From NCBI GenBank assembly GCA_035516155.1, contig DATJAP010000015.1:1-64000 (forward strand): a stretch of 64,000 nucleotides of DNA, read 5' to 3'. Made by a program: the position numbers and the translations under genes. Each line of letters begins with the position of its first letter. The first letter of the stretch is position 1. Under the pieces are notes generated by a model. The model made no database searches. It was not told the origin of the DNA and worked only from the letters and a program-made list of their open reading frames with translations. This DNA is from JAJYKN01 sp035516155. GTDB lineage: Bacteria; Nitrospirota; UBA9217. This document shows, piece after piece, positions 19,199-27,572 of this stretch.

Positions 19199-20500
19199 AT
19201 GAAGAAATATTTCGAATTCGAGAAATACGGCACAAATTACAAACAGGAGACCCTTGCAGGGATCACGACATTTCTCACCATGGCCTACATCATCATCGTG
19301 AATCCCGCGATCCTCGAAGCAGCGGGCATTCCCCGAGGCCCATCCATGACCGCCACCATCCTGTCCGCCGCCTTGGGCACGCTGATTATGGGGGGGTATG
19401 CGAGGCGCCCCTTTGCCATTGCCCCCTATATGGGCGAGAACGCATTCATTGCATTTACCGTCGTGAAGGTGCTCGGCTACCCGTGGCAGACGGCGCTTGG
19501 AGCGATTTTTATTGCCGGGGTCCTATTCACGGCGCTCACGATCCTGAAAGTCCGGTCATGGCTTGCGGAAACGCTCCCTCAGTCTCTCAAACTCAGCTTC
19601 TCGGTCGGAATCGGCCTCTTTCTGGCCTTCATTGGTCTGAACGAAACGGGAATCATAGTGCTCGGCGTGCCCGGTGCGCCGGTCAGCCTGGGCAGGCTTT
19701 CGCAGCCTACCGTGCTGCTCGCTGTGCTTGGCTTCTTTCTTATCACGGTTCTTATGATCAGGCAGATCAGGGGCGCCATTATCATCGGCGTTCTCGCCGT
19801 TACCGTCCTGTCGTTCCTCGGCTCAGTGACGCCCGTTCCGTCGGCATGGATGAGCATGCCGCCATCACTTGCACCGATCGCCCTGCATCTGAATATTGCC
19901 GATGCCCTGAGCATCAGGAACTTGCCCGTCGCCCTTATTATTTTCGTGATGGCGTTCGTGGACACGGTCGGTACGCTACTCGGGCTGTCCGCCCGTGGCG
20001 GACTCCTGGACGAAAAGGGGAACCTGCCGGAGATCGAGAAGCCGATGCTTGCAGACGCCGTGGCGAACCTCATTGCGCCGCTCCTCGGCACCACTACCAC
20101 GGGCGCTTATATCGAGTCTGCCGCGGGAATCTCGGAGGGCGGGCGAACGGGTTTTACGGCGCTGGTCGTGGCGGGCCTGTTCCTGGCGGCACTGTTTTTT
20201 TCCCCAATCCTGACTTCAGTCCCGGCCCATGCGTATGGCACGGCCCTGATCGTGATCGGCATTTTCATGATCACGCCGGTTGTCAGGCTTAACTTCAGCG
20301 ACTATACTGAGTTGGTCCCCGCTTTTCTCACGATCGTCCTGATGGTCTTCACGTACAACATCGGCGTGGGCATGACCGCGGGTCTGCTCGCCTATCCGAT
20401 TCTGAAAACGATGAGCGGCAGGCGGCGGGACGTGCATCCCGGAATGTGGATTTTCGCGGCTCTAGCTCTGCTGTTCTATGTTTTCTATCCCTACCGGTGA
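19199..20500 (+). CDS. AzgA-type hypoxanthine/guanine permease (NCS2 family)
   Basis: A 433-residue membrane protein with a dozen or so hydrophobic segments. The start MKKYFEFEKYGTNYKQE followed by TLAGITTFLTMAYIIIVNP, then PYMGENAFIAFTVVK and TTGAYIESAAGISEGGRTGF, mark the AzgA branch of nucleobase:cation permeases. It probably imports adenine, guanine or hypoxanthine across the inner membrane. No purine riboswitch is seen. The start agrees with the family although it lacks a ribosome site. It stands alone. Confidence 0.9.
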   Translation: MKKYFEFEKYGTNYKQETLAGITTFLTMAYIIIVNPAILEAAGIPRGPSMTATILSAALGTLIMGGYARRPFAIAPYMGENAFIAFTVVKVLGYPWQTALGAIFIAGVLFTALTILKVRSWLAETLPQSLKLSFSVGIGLFLAFIGLNETGIIVLGVPGAPVSLGRLSQPTVLLAVLGFFLITVLMIRQIRGAIIIGVLAVTVLSFLGSVTPVPSAWMSMPPSLAPIALHLNIADALSIRNLPVALIIFVMAFVDTVGTLLGLSARGGLLDEKGNLPEIEKPMLADAVANLIAPLLGTTTTGAYIESAAGISEGGRTGFTALVVAGLFLAALFFSPILTSVPAHAYGTALIVIGIFMITPVVRLNFSDYTELVPAFLTIVLMVFTYNIGVGMTAGLLAYPILKTMSGRRRDVHPGMWIFAALALLFYVFYPYR

Positions 20501-20533
20501 GCGCGCCATGCATGCGAACGTCCTGAAATGATT

Positions 20534-20561
20534 TTGACACTCCCGATTATTCTGTTAAAAT
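20534..20561 (+). promoter_or_regulatory. Sigma-70 promoter for the potassium channel gene
   Basis: TTGACA, a 16-base spacer, then TAAAAT, about 57 bases before the channel start codon. Confidence 0.55.
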
Positions 20562-20617
20562 ACACTATTCTGCATGCGTCCAGAATGGTCTGGTAGGACT
20601 GACTCAAGGAACCAACG

Positions 20618-21658
20618 GTGAATTTAGCTAAAAATCTGAAAATATCGCTGCTCATTCTCGTATTGCTCGTTTCACTCAGCACGGCTGGATACATGATCCT
20701 CGAGGGCTGGCGTTTTCTCGACGCCCTTTATATGACGGTGATCACCGTTTCCACCGTGGGGTTTCACGAAGTGCACGACCTGAGCGATGCCGGCCGGATA
20801 TTCACCATCCTGGTGATCGTATTTGGAGTGTCCGTCCTTGGGTACACGGTGGGCAAACTTGCACAAGTCATGTTCGAGGGCCAGTTTCAACGCTTTCTCG
20901 GGAGGAAAAAAGTGGAGAAGATCATTGATGAGTTGCGTGACCACTACATCGTCTGCGGCTACGGCAGGATCGGCTCGCTCATCTGCCGGGAGTTTGCGGC
21001 CAAGCCCATTCCATTCGTGGTCGTGGAAAACAGCCCTTCTGTCCTGGAGCGGCTGGAAGAGGACGGTGTTTTATTCCTGCGCGGAAATGCAACGGAGGAC
21101 GAGGCCCTCCTCAAAGCCGGGATCAAGCGGGCCAAGGGACTCGTCTCCGTGGTCACCTCAGACACGGAGAACGTCTATATCACCCTTACGGCACGGGGAT
21201 TGAACCCGGATCTTTACATTCTCGCGCGTTCCAGCGAGCCCGGCTCGGACATAAAGCTCAAACGCGCTGGCGCGAACAAGGTGGTTTCGCCGTATCATAT
21301 CGGCGGGAGCCGCATGGCCCAGGCCATCCTGAGGCCGAATGTCGTAGACTTCATCGAGATCGCCACGGGGCGGGAGCATATCGACCTGCAGATGGAGGAG
21401 ATCTTCATTCCCGAAAAATCCGCCTTCATCGGCCAGAACCTGAAGGATGCCGGCCTACGCCGCGACACCGGAGTCATCATCGTGGGGATCAAGAAAGCGA
21501 ACGGCAAGATGGTCTTCAATCCGGGTTCGTCGAGCCTGCTCGATTCGCGGGATACCCTCATTGTTCTGGGTCAGCCTCTAGAGATCACGAAACTAGAAAA
21601 CCTTGTTACGAACAACTTGTCAGCGGGAGACGCGTCCCGGCAAATGAAGCTTGAATAG
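20618..21658 (+). CDS. Two-helix potassium channel with RCK (TrkA-N/TrkA-C) domains
   Basis: A 346-residue protein. Residues 8-80 form two transmembrane helices around a pore loop with VITVSTVGFHEV; the filter is TVGF followed by His, not the usual GYG-D. Residues about 108-225 are a TrkA-N NAD-binding domain with YIVCGYGRIGS, and residues 255-335 form a TrkA-C domain. It likely gates K+ (or Na+) flow in response to a cytoplasmic ligand. Start is a GTG with AAGGAA upstream. Monocistronic. Confidence 0.85.
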   Translation: MNLAKNLKISLLILVLLVSLSTAGYMILEGWRFLDALYMTVITVSTVGFHEVHDLSDAGRIFTILVIVFGVSVLGYTVGKLAQVMFEGQFQRFLGRKKVEKIIDELRDHYIVCGYGRIGSLICREFAAKPIPFVVVENSPSVLERLEEDGVLFLRGNATEDEALLKAGIKRAKGLVSVVTSDTENVYITLTARGLNPDLYILARSSEPGSDIKLKRAGANKVVSPYHIGGSRMAQAILRPNVVDFIEIATGREHIDLQMEEIFIPEKSAFIGQNLKDAGLRRDTGVIIVGIKKANGKMVFNPGSSSLLDSRDTLIVLGQPLEITKLENLVTNNLSAGDASRQMKLE

Positions 21659-21890
21659 AAAACCGGGGATCCCGCCCCCCATGCAACCGTTTCTTCATCT
21701 GACCGCCAAATTGCGAACTGCCGCCCCTTACCGCTGCCTCCGCCTCCGCGTGCTCAGAACCTTGTTGCCTTGAGTGGTTTCCGTCTTATCAGGCTTGAAA
21801 TCGGACAGTGCTTCTTCTATGCTTTATATAAGGGAGGATACTCCAAGGAGATGCCGAGAGGGGGAGCCTTCCCCTGGATGAGGGATTGTT

Positions 21891-22985
21891 ATGGCGATTG
21901 AGATCGAACAACAGGAAGCAGCCGCCTGTGAATACGTAAGGGTCCAAAACTATCAAAACATGGAACTCATGATTACGAAAGCCCGATGGTTCGTGATCGG
22001 GTTCCTATCCCTCTATTTGAACATCCTGAGACTGACGGACTGGCCTCTCGGTCTCTTTAACGCGCTCCTCGCCTTTGCCGCACTCTACAATCTCTGGATC
22101 CATCTTTATCTGAAAAAAACACACTTCTTTTCCACCAGGCTTACACTGGTCTTCCTCTATCTCGACATGCTGGTCATAGCCGTGGGGCTGAACTATACCG
22201 GCGGCCTCCGGAGCCCCTTCCTCTTCATCTGGTACCTGACCCTCTTTGCAACCGGCATCAGGCTCGGATTCCGCCAGAGTTTTCTGCTCCAAGTGCCCAT
22301 GGCCGTGTTCTATGCCTATCTTATGTTCCGCGATATGGCCTCCTTTGACGCCGATCACGTCAATCGTCTGATTCTCGGGCTTGCTTCCCTGGTAGCCACG
22401 TCACTGTACGGATCGCTCTTTTCCCGCGGAGAACAGTACACCATGAAAGTTCTGGCCGACTACCGCAGGGCTTCGATCACGGACAAGCTCACGGGCCTCT
22501 TCAATTATGCGCATTTCATGGACAGGCTGAAGCACGAGCAATACCGGGCTGACCGGGACCATTCGCACTTCTCGGTGATTATATTCGACCTCGACCGCTT
22601 CAAGCAGGTGAACGACACCTACGGACATGAGAAGGGGAACATATTGCTGAAAGCGATTGCCGAGATTCTCACCATGAATGCGCGCAGGATGGACACCGTA
22701 GCGCGTTACGGGGGCGAGGAGTTCGTGATCCTCATGCCGGAAAGCAGGGGGGCCGAACGGGAGATGGCTGAACGTATCAGGAAAAAGGTCGAGGCTACGG
22801 AGTTTGCCGGGATTGCCGAAGTCCCAATCAGGGTGACGGTCAGCGGCGGTCTATGCACCTATCCCGATGATGCCGGATCTTTGGACGATATTCTCGCCAG
22901 AGCAGACAAGGCCCTCTATGCTGCGAAAACGGAAGGCAGAAACAGGACGCGGACATATGCGCAGTTGACATCCTCCCCGAACTAG
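21891..22985 (+). CDS. Membrane-bound diguanylate cyclase
   Basis: A 364-residue protein with about six hydrophobic helices in residues 30-180 and a C-terminal GGDEF domain from about residue 195 (ASITDKLTGLFNYAHF). The active-site motif is GGEEF (274-278), and RRMD at 265-268 is the inhibitory c-di-GMP site in the correct position, so it should make c-di-GMP and be feedback-inhibited. It acts at the inner membrane and may influence motility genes elsewhere. Its last codons (LTSSPN) lie inside an inverted repeat. Confidence 0.9.
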   Translation: MAIEIEQQEAAACEYVRVQNYQNMELMITKARWFVIGFLSLYLNILRLTDWPLGLFNALLAFAALYNLWIHLYLKKTHFFSTRLTLVFLYLDMLVIAVGLNYTGGLRSPFLFIWYLTLFATGIRLGFRQSFLLQVPMAVFYAYLMFRDMASFDADHVNRLILGLASLVATSLYGSLFSRGEQYTMKVLADYRRASITDKLTGLFNYAHFMDRLKHEQYRADRDHSHFSVIIFDLDRFKQVNDTYGHEKGNILLKAIAEILTMNARRMDTVARYGGEEFVILMPESRGAEREMAERIRKKVEATEFAGIAEVPIRVTVSGGLCTYPDDAGSLDDILARADKALYAAKTEGRNRTRTYAQLTSSPN

Positions 22986-23004
22986 ATGCCCCGGAGGATG
23001 TCAA
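22965..23004. repeat. Perfect 12-bp inverted repeat over the cyclase stop codon
   Basis: TTGACATCCTCC (22965-22976) and GGAGGATGTCAA (22993-23004) are exact complements around a 16-base loop that contains the TAG stop. There is no T run. The left arm and next two bases (14 in all) are identical to the IS605-type end at 26581. Confidence 0.7.
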
Positions 23005-23071
23005 GAATGCCGGTATACTCTTATATGAACCATGTGGAATGAAAAAGCAGGAACAGCTGGAGTGAGATGGT

Positions 23072-23335
23072 ATGTCTGATATTCGGATTGAGGTCACAAT
23101 TTATGAAGGCTACCGCGGCGCTGAGAGGCCAAGCTCCCTCCTGATTGAGGGCAAGAGGGTCGCTGTCGTTCGTCTCCTGCAGACCTGGGTGGAGGAAGAG
23201 CACAAGACCAGAAAGCAGAAGCGGTTCTTCGCCTTGCAGGGAAGCGACCAGTATAATTATACGCTTTATTATGACATTGATTTGTCTGATTGGTTCATGA
23301 GGAGCCGTGAAAAGGCGGGAGCTGATAGAGAATGA
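23072..23335 (+). CDS. Small conserved-looking protein, function unknown
   Basis: An 87-residue soluble, charged protein with no signal or membrane segment. RPSSLLIEGKRVAVVRLLQT followed by a basic stretch and FFALQGSDQYNYTLYYDIDL suggests a compact beta-rich fold. I do not recognise the family with confidence. The ATG has GGAGTGAG 6 bases upstream, and codon use matches neighbours, so it is probably real. It follows the diguanylate cyclase by 86 bases and may share its transcript if the hairpin between them does not terminate. Confidence 0.6.
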   Translation: MSDIRIEVTIYEGYRGAERPSSLLIEGKRVAVVRLLQTWVEEEHKTRKQKRFFALQGSDQYNYTLYYDIDLSDWFMRSREKAGADRE

Positions 23336-23438
23336 TCGCCCACCGACTTATTAGGCTTAAAAAGGGGGACGGCGGGGCGATTCCTTGATTTTTCCCTTCC
23401 CAAGAATGGCAAAATGGAGCAGAGCGGTTGTTTTTGGG

Positions 23439-25100
23439 CTAACGACCCTGTCCCATGCTGAGCACCTGCCCGATGGCAGGGATGAAGTCCTTCTTTCGCG
23501 ACATGACGCGGTAGACCGTGCAGGTGTCGTTCACAACCTTCACGTTGAAAGCCTTTTCCACGATCCACGTTTCCCCCCTGAGCAGAATCCGCTCTTGCCC
23601 CTTGCCGAGGGGATTCAACACCAACAACGCCGCGAGATCATAGCCGTTTTCCGAACGCATGCGCTCCAGTTCAGCCACGAGCTCCCGCTCCCGCGCATCG
23701 ATTTCCGCACAGTCCAGCGACATCATCTGGCTTATGCCGAGCTTTTTGCCTCCGATCATGAATTCCTTGAAGTCCGCCGCGATCAACTGGGCCGCGCTTT
23801 TATTTTCGAGATTGATGCTTTCATGGAGCAATTCCTTGGCATAGGACTGGATCTCGATGCCGGCGATTTCGGCAAGGCGATGGGCTTCAAGCCGGTCTCG
23901 CTCCGTGGTGGTCGAGAGCGTCAACAGCAACGTATCCGACAGGATGCCTGAGAGCAGGATGCCGGCGATCTCCTTCGGAATATGGGTCTGGTACAAGAAC
24001 ATGATTCCAGCAACAACGGTGCAAGTGCTGCCAACGGGGTCATTGTATACGTAGATCGGCGCCGTGGTAGAGATGTCGCCCACGCGGTGGTGGTCGATGA
24101 TCTCGAGAATCTCTGCTTCCTCAATGCCGTCCACGGCCTGCGAAAGTTCGTTGTGGTCCACCAGGATTGCCAACTTGCGCACGGGCTTCAACAGGTCCGT
24201 TCTCGTTATGAAGCCGATCAGCCGGTTGTCGCTGTCCACGACCACCACGGACCGATAGTCAGATTCCACGATTTTCGACCGCACCTCGGTCATAGGCGTG
24301 TACAGCCCGATCGTTGGGCAGCTGGTGGTCATGATCGAGGATACCGGCTCAGACATGGTCATAAGTTGGACCGTGGCAAAAGCCGGATGGCGCGACGAGA
24401 TGAGCAGCACGTCTTTCTCCCGGGCGGCAGCGATGACCTCGTTTGCGATAGGGGCATTGTCGGTCACAATAACAGCGGAGCAGCCCATCCGGATAAGCTC
24501 CAGCTGAACGTCGTTCTGGTCGCCCACGACAACGACGTCACCGGGACGGACCCGATTCAGCATGGTCCCCCGCTGCATGGCTGCGATCAGCACTCTGCCG
24601 GTCAGCACCGTCATCTGCTTGGTGTTGCTGATAACGCGACCTTCGAGCGTTTTCAGCAGGATATCAAGTTCGATGGGGGCCTTGGTCAGGTCCGCAAAAC
24701 CCACGCTGTCCATGTAGTGGCGGGCGATGTCCTTCAGGCCCACGACGCCTGCCAGCCTGCCGGAATCGTCCACGACCGGGACCGAGCGGACTCCCTGCTC
24801 GCGCATGAGCAACGCCAGGATCTGGATGGAGTCGCGCACGCCAACGGCAATTGGCCGCTTGAGCTCAAGGTCGCTCACCGTAGCAACGAGGCTGTCGATT
24901 TCTGCCGAAGGGGGGACGCCGAATTTTTCGAGCACAAAGGCTGTCTCATGGTTCAATTTGCCCGCGCGTACGGGCGTAAAGAGGTAGCGCTTGTCCGTGA
25001 TGTTTTTGAAGTAAGCATAGGCTATGGACGAGCACACGGAATCGGTGTCAGGCGTTGTGTGGCCGACAACATAGACTGTTTTAACCTTGTCTGGGCTCAT
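23439..25100 (-). CDS. Manganese-dependent inorganic pyrophosphatase with CBS and DRTGG domains
   Basis: A 553-residue family II pyrophosphatase. The DHH-type catalytic half begins with VYVVGHTTPDTDSVCSSIAY and continues at ILEIIDHHRVGDIS; the DHHA2 domain is C-terminal. Between them, residues about 70-310 hold a CBS pair split by a DRTGG domain (VRPGDVVVVGDQNDV), which in relatives binds adenine nucleotides and tunes activity. It hydrolyses pyrophosphate in the cytoplasm. It is convergent with the small gene at 23072-23335 and stands alone. Confidence 0.9.
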   Translation of the reverse strand: MSPDKVKTVYVVGHTTPDTDSVCSSIAYAYFKNITDKRYLFTPVRAGKLNHETAFVLEKFGVPPSAEIDSLVATVSDLELKRPIAVGVRDSIQILALLMREQGVRSVPVVDDSGRLAGVVGLKDIARHYMDSVGFADLTKAPIELDILLKTLEGRVISNTKQMTVLTGRVLIAAMQRGTMLNRVRPGDVVVVGDQNDVQLELIRMGCSAVIVTDNAPIANEVIAAAREKDVLLISSRHPAFATVQLMTMSEPVSSIMTTSCPTIGLYTPMTEVRSKIVESDYRSVVVVDSDNRLIGFITRTDLLKPVRKLAILVDHNELSQAVDGIEEAEILEIIDHHRVGDISTTAPIYVYNDPVGSTCTVVAGIMFLYQTHIPKEIAGILLSGILSDTLLLTLSTTTERDRLEAHRLAEIAGIEIQSYAKELLHESINLENKSAAQLIAADFKEFMIGGKKLGISQMMSLDCAEIDARERELVAELERMRSENGYDLAALLVLNPLGKGQERILLRGETWIVEKAFNVKVVNDTCTVYRVMSRKKDFIPAIGQVLSMGQGR

Positions 25101-25417
25101 GAATAGTTACCTGTTTTTCCTCTGCCAATATTAAAATGATACCAGTATTACCTTAAGGAGGGAAGGATTGTCAAGAATTTAATCGACAAGGATACCAAAT
25201 AATGGGCACTATTCCTTCTTCAAAACTGCAGCGGGCGGGGCATGCTGTGTCCATTATCCCCATTTGACAGCCGTGGCGATTGAACCTTTCGCAGGCCATG
25301 TTCAGCGTTTTTTATCCGGGGGAAAGGGGTCAAACCCGTACATTTCATAACAAAACGGACTTTTTACCCTTGACACCCCCGAGGGTTTTGGATATAGTGC
25401 TAGGGCTTGTAAGCGCC
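25101..25417. other. Intergenic leader of the tRNA locus
   Basis: About 320 bases between the pyrophosphatase start and the first tRNA. No gene is seen. It holds the minus-strand promoter region of the pyrophosphatase and the consensus tRNA promoter at its right end. Confidence 0.5.
25370..25398 (+). promoter_or_regulatory. Consensus sigma-70 promoter for the tRNA genes
   Basis: TTGACA, a 17-base spacer, then TATAGT. A GC-rich GCTAGGG follows the -10 box, as in stringently controlled stable RNA promoters. The first tRNA begins 20 bases downstream. Confidence 0.75.
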
Positions 25418-25491
25418 TGGGGGATCGTCCAGTGGTAGGACGACAGGCTCTGAACCTGTTTACGGGGGTTCGAATCCTCCTCCCCCAACCA
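25418..25491 (+). tRNA. tRNA-Gln (anticodon CTG)
   Basis: A full cloverleaf can be drawn: acceptor TGGGGGA pairs with TCCCCCA, the anticodon loop reads CTCTGAA with CTG at its centre, and the T arm has GGGGGTTCGAATCCTCC. The CCA end is encoded. Confidence 0.93.
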
Positions 25492-25595
25492 ATGTCAGTT
25501 CCCGGTTATGAGTTCTCAGTTTCGAGTTTGCCGGCCGTTCAGCCTTTTTGTTGCCCCGCACCAATTGAGAGGTCATAACTAATCCAACTTTTTTC

Positions 25596-25671
25596 GGTCC
25601 CATCGTCTAGCGGCCTAGGACGCTGGCCTCTCACGCCGGAGACACGGGTTCGATTCCCGTTGGGACCACCA
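25596..25671 (+). tRNA. tRNA-Glu (anticodon CTC)
   Basis: Acceptor GGTCCCA pairs with TGGGACC, the anticodon loop reads CTCTCAC with CTC, and the T arm is ACGGGTTCGATTCCCGT. The CCA end is encoded. It follows tRNA-Gln by 104 bases and probably shares its promoter. Confidence 0.93.
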
Positions 25672-25884
25672 TTTTACCGATTCTTATTCTAATCTCTTCA
25701 TCTCCCGAAAGCTGCGTAGGACAATCGCGTTTATACTGGTTTGATGTTTGGGCAGGCAGCTTTAGGGCAGCTTTTTTGTTGCCAGAGCCTAACCCATCTT
25801 CCATCTTGAAACAGAATATTAATAGTCGTATTATAATTTAGTTGAATAAATATAAAGCTCCAGGGCGAGTTGAGGTGTTCAGGC

Positions 25885-26523
25885 ATGATGAGAGGAATCA
25901 GTATATTTCTTTTGCTGATGGCCAGTACGACGTTTTCATTTGCAGAGGAAGGAAAGGCTGATCAGACGCCGATTGACCAGAACGCTTCTTCCCGGTCAAA
26001 TAGCGGCTTTATTCCGCCGGTGGTGACGGAAAAATATGAATACTACGAAGTCTGCGGGATTTGTGAAAAAGACCTGCAGTGTGATTTAAAACAAAAATGC
26101 ATCACCTGGGACGATGGGAAAAAGTACGATTCGGTCACGAGCTGGAAGATCAAGTGGGACTACGGCTATGATAATGTCGCCAGCACCTGCAAGGCCGATT
26201 CTTTTAAGGTGAACCTTGAGGTAATCTTCCGTCTGCCGAAATGGGAACGGACCGACCAAGCTCCCAAGGATCTCGTGGCTAAATGGGACACCTTCGTGAG
26301 AAACCTCCTGACCCACGAAAAAGGCCATCGCGACCTGGCAATAGCGGCAGCTGCCGAGCTTGCCCGCTCTGTAGCGGAACTGCCTCCAGCCCCGACCTGC
26401 ACCGATGTCGACAAGAAAGTGCAGGCCATGAGCCGCATAAGTATGCAAAAATTGAATGAGGAAGAGAAGAAGTACGACGTAACTACCAAGCACGGCCAAA
26501 CCCAGGGGGCCGTGTTTCCCTGA
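25885..26523 (+). CDS. Exported DUF922 protein, putative zinc protease
   Basis: A 212-residue protein with a signal peptide (ISIFLLLMASTTFSFAEEG). The core matches DUF922: SVTSWKIKWDYGYD, then LLTHEKGHRDLAIAAA, whose HEKGH is an HExxH-type zinc site. Four cysteines (CGICEKDLQC) lie near residue 55. It is likely a periplasmic metalloprotease-like protein, but catalytic activity of this family is unproven. The ATG at 25885 (or 25888) starts the signal peptide and has GAGG upstream; a TTG at 25870 is less likely. Confidence 0.75.
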   Translation: MMRGISIFLLLMASTTFSFAEEGKADQTPIDQNASSRSNSGFIPPVVTEKYEYYEVCGICEKDLQCDLKQKCITWDDGKKYDSVTSWKIKWDYGYDNVASTCKADSFKVNLEVIFRLPKWERTDQAPKDLVAKWDTFVRNLLTHEKGHRDLAIAAAAELARSVAELPPAPTCTDVDKKVQAMSRISMQKLNEEEKKYDVTTKHGQTQGAVFP

Positions 26524-26580
26524 TTTCATTGCCGACCGCCAAACCCCCGCAATAGCTCTCCGCCTTAGCTTGAATCAGCA

Positions 26581-26616
26581 TTGACATCCTCCCCCCTCCT
26601 GAAGGCCGAGGATTCC
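26581..26616. repeat. IS200/IS605-type element end (relic)
   Basis: TTGACATCCTCCCCC, then CTCCTGAAGGCCGAGGATTCC. This is very close to the TTGACATCCTCCCCGCCTGAAGGCGGAGGATTCC pattern that borders IS200/IS605 transposons in many bacteria. No intact element is attached. It sits just beyond the truncated flgN-like frame. Confidence 0.6.
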
Positions 26617-26646
26617 CGAATCAGGCCCTGCTGCTTCTGAGAGCCA

Positions 26647-26772
26647 CTACTGATTCTGTTCGCAGATGCGGCAGAGATGGTTGCCATGTTCGTGCCGGAG
26701 GATATCGAGCAGGCAGCGGGTACCAATCGCCTGCTCGAACAGGATGGATTTAATATCGTCAGTCCGTTTCAT
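26647..26772 (-). pseudogene. flgN-like N-terminal stub
   Basis: A 41-codon frame starts with an ATG that overlaps the flgM stop (ATGA), the usual coupled layout of flgM-flgN. ILFEQAIGTRCLLDILRHEH resembles the first helix of FlgN, the chaperone for hook-filament junction proteins, which is normally about 140-160 residues. The frame stops at 26647, some 30 bases from the IS605-type end at 26581-26616, suggesting truncation by an element. It is short, so the family call is tentative. Confidence 0.5.
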
Positions 26773-27077
26773 ATGCTGTTGATGATCGAGGAGGCCACCT
26801 TGCAAGCGTCAACTGAATAGGTGCCCGCATCAACACGCTGCTTGATCGCTTGCACCTTGTCGTACCGGACATCAGGAAGCCGGTTGACCGCGGACACGAT
26901 ATCGGCGATTTCCTGACTCCTGCCGGAGATGTTCACCCGGTCGGCGCTTCCCGAATTCATTGCTGGCACGGTCTTTTCCTTCTGCTCCGAGGTAGAGGGC
27001 TTCTGGAGGTTTTGCGTGTTCCGTGCGCTGCTGTTCGGCTTCTGGCTTTTAGGCGGCTTGCCGGAATTGATATTGAT
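26769..27077 (-). CDS. flgM: FlgM anti-sigma-28 factor with an ATC in place of the start ATG
   Basis: The C-terminal 50 residues carry the FlgM sigma-binding region (SQEIADIVSAVNRLPDVRYD, then KVQAIKQRVDAGTYSVDACK), which holds FliA inactive until the hook is finished. Conserved sequence continues upstream as N-I-N-S-G-K-P-P, the normal FlgM start, to an ATC at 27077 placed 5 bases after a perfect AAGGAG. No ATG, GTG or TTG occurs in frame between that site and an upstream stop. If ATC is not used, the GTG at 26969 or ATG at 26960 would give a 66- or 63-residue protein retaining the binding region. Confidence 0.75.
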   Translation of the reverse strand: MNINSGKPPKSQKPNSSARNTQNLQKPSTSEQKEKTVPAMNSGSADRVNISGRSQEIADIVSAVNRLPDVRYDKVQAIKQRVDAGTYSVDACKVASSIINSI

Positions 27078-27195
27078 AAGTACTCCTTCATCGAGGCAGG
27101 ATTTCTGTTTTTCTTATCGGCAGGACCCGGAAAAACTTTAACCTGCAATTCTCCTCAGCTCGCTGCGGCGTCACTGTCTGTGAGAGGCTCTGAGC

Positions 27196-27503
27196 ATGAA
27201 AGGGCAAGCCGAGGTAATCAAGGTCCATCATTGTGTATGGCCAATTCACTCCCATATCGTATTTCCCGTGAAAGACAGAAAAGCCCTTTTCGATCAAGAT
27301 GCGGTGGCAATGATCAGAGCGACTGCGATAGGAATTCAAGAAAGGTATGGAATAGTAATTGAGCGTATGGGCATGGAAAACGATGACTCCGTCTATTGTG
27401 CGGGGCGCATCCCAATATTGCCGCAGGTCGGCTCGATCGGATCGTTAAGAAGACCACTCATATCATACACAGGCCCTTTATAGTGTTCTTATCGGCTTTT
27501 TGA
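27196..27503 (+). pseudogene. Dead IS200/IS605 transposase (TnpA)
   Basis: The frame from the ATG at 27196 reads VHHCVWPIHSHIVFPVKDRK and AIGIQERYGIVIERMG, typical of the Y1 (HUH) transposases. The HUH motif that should follow is replaced by DDSV, and near 27395-27400 the frame shifts: the family sequence C-G-A-H-P-N-I-A-A-G continues in the next frame before a stop at 27503. The catalytic Tyr region is lost. It lies between flgM and fliA, opposite to them, and is a relic of insertion into the operon. Confidence 0.75.
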
Positions 27504-27572
27504 AGGAATTCTTTAGCGGCAGCTGGCAGGAAAACACGGGGAACGTTAGACCTGCAATTCTTTAGGTAGGCC

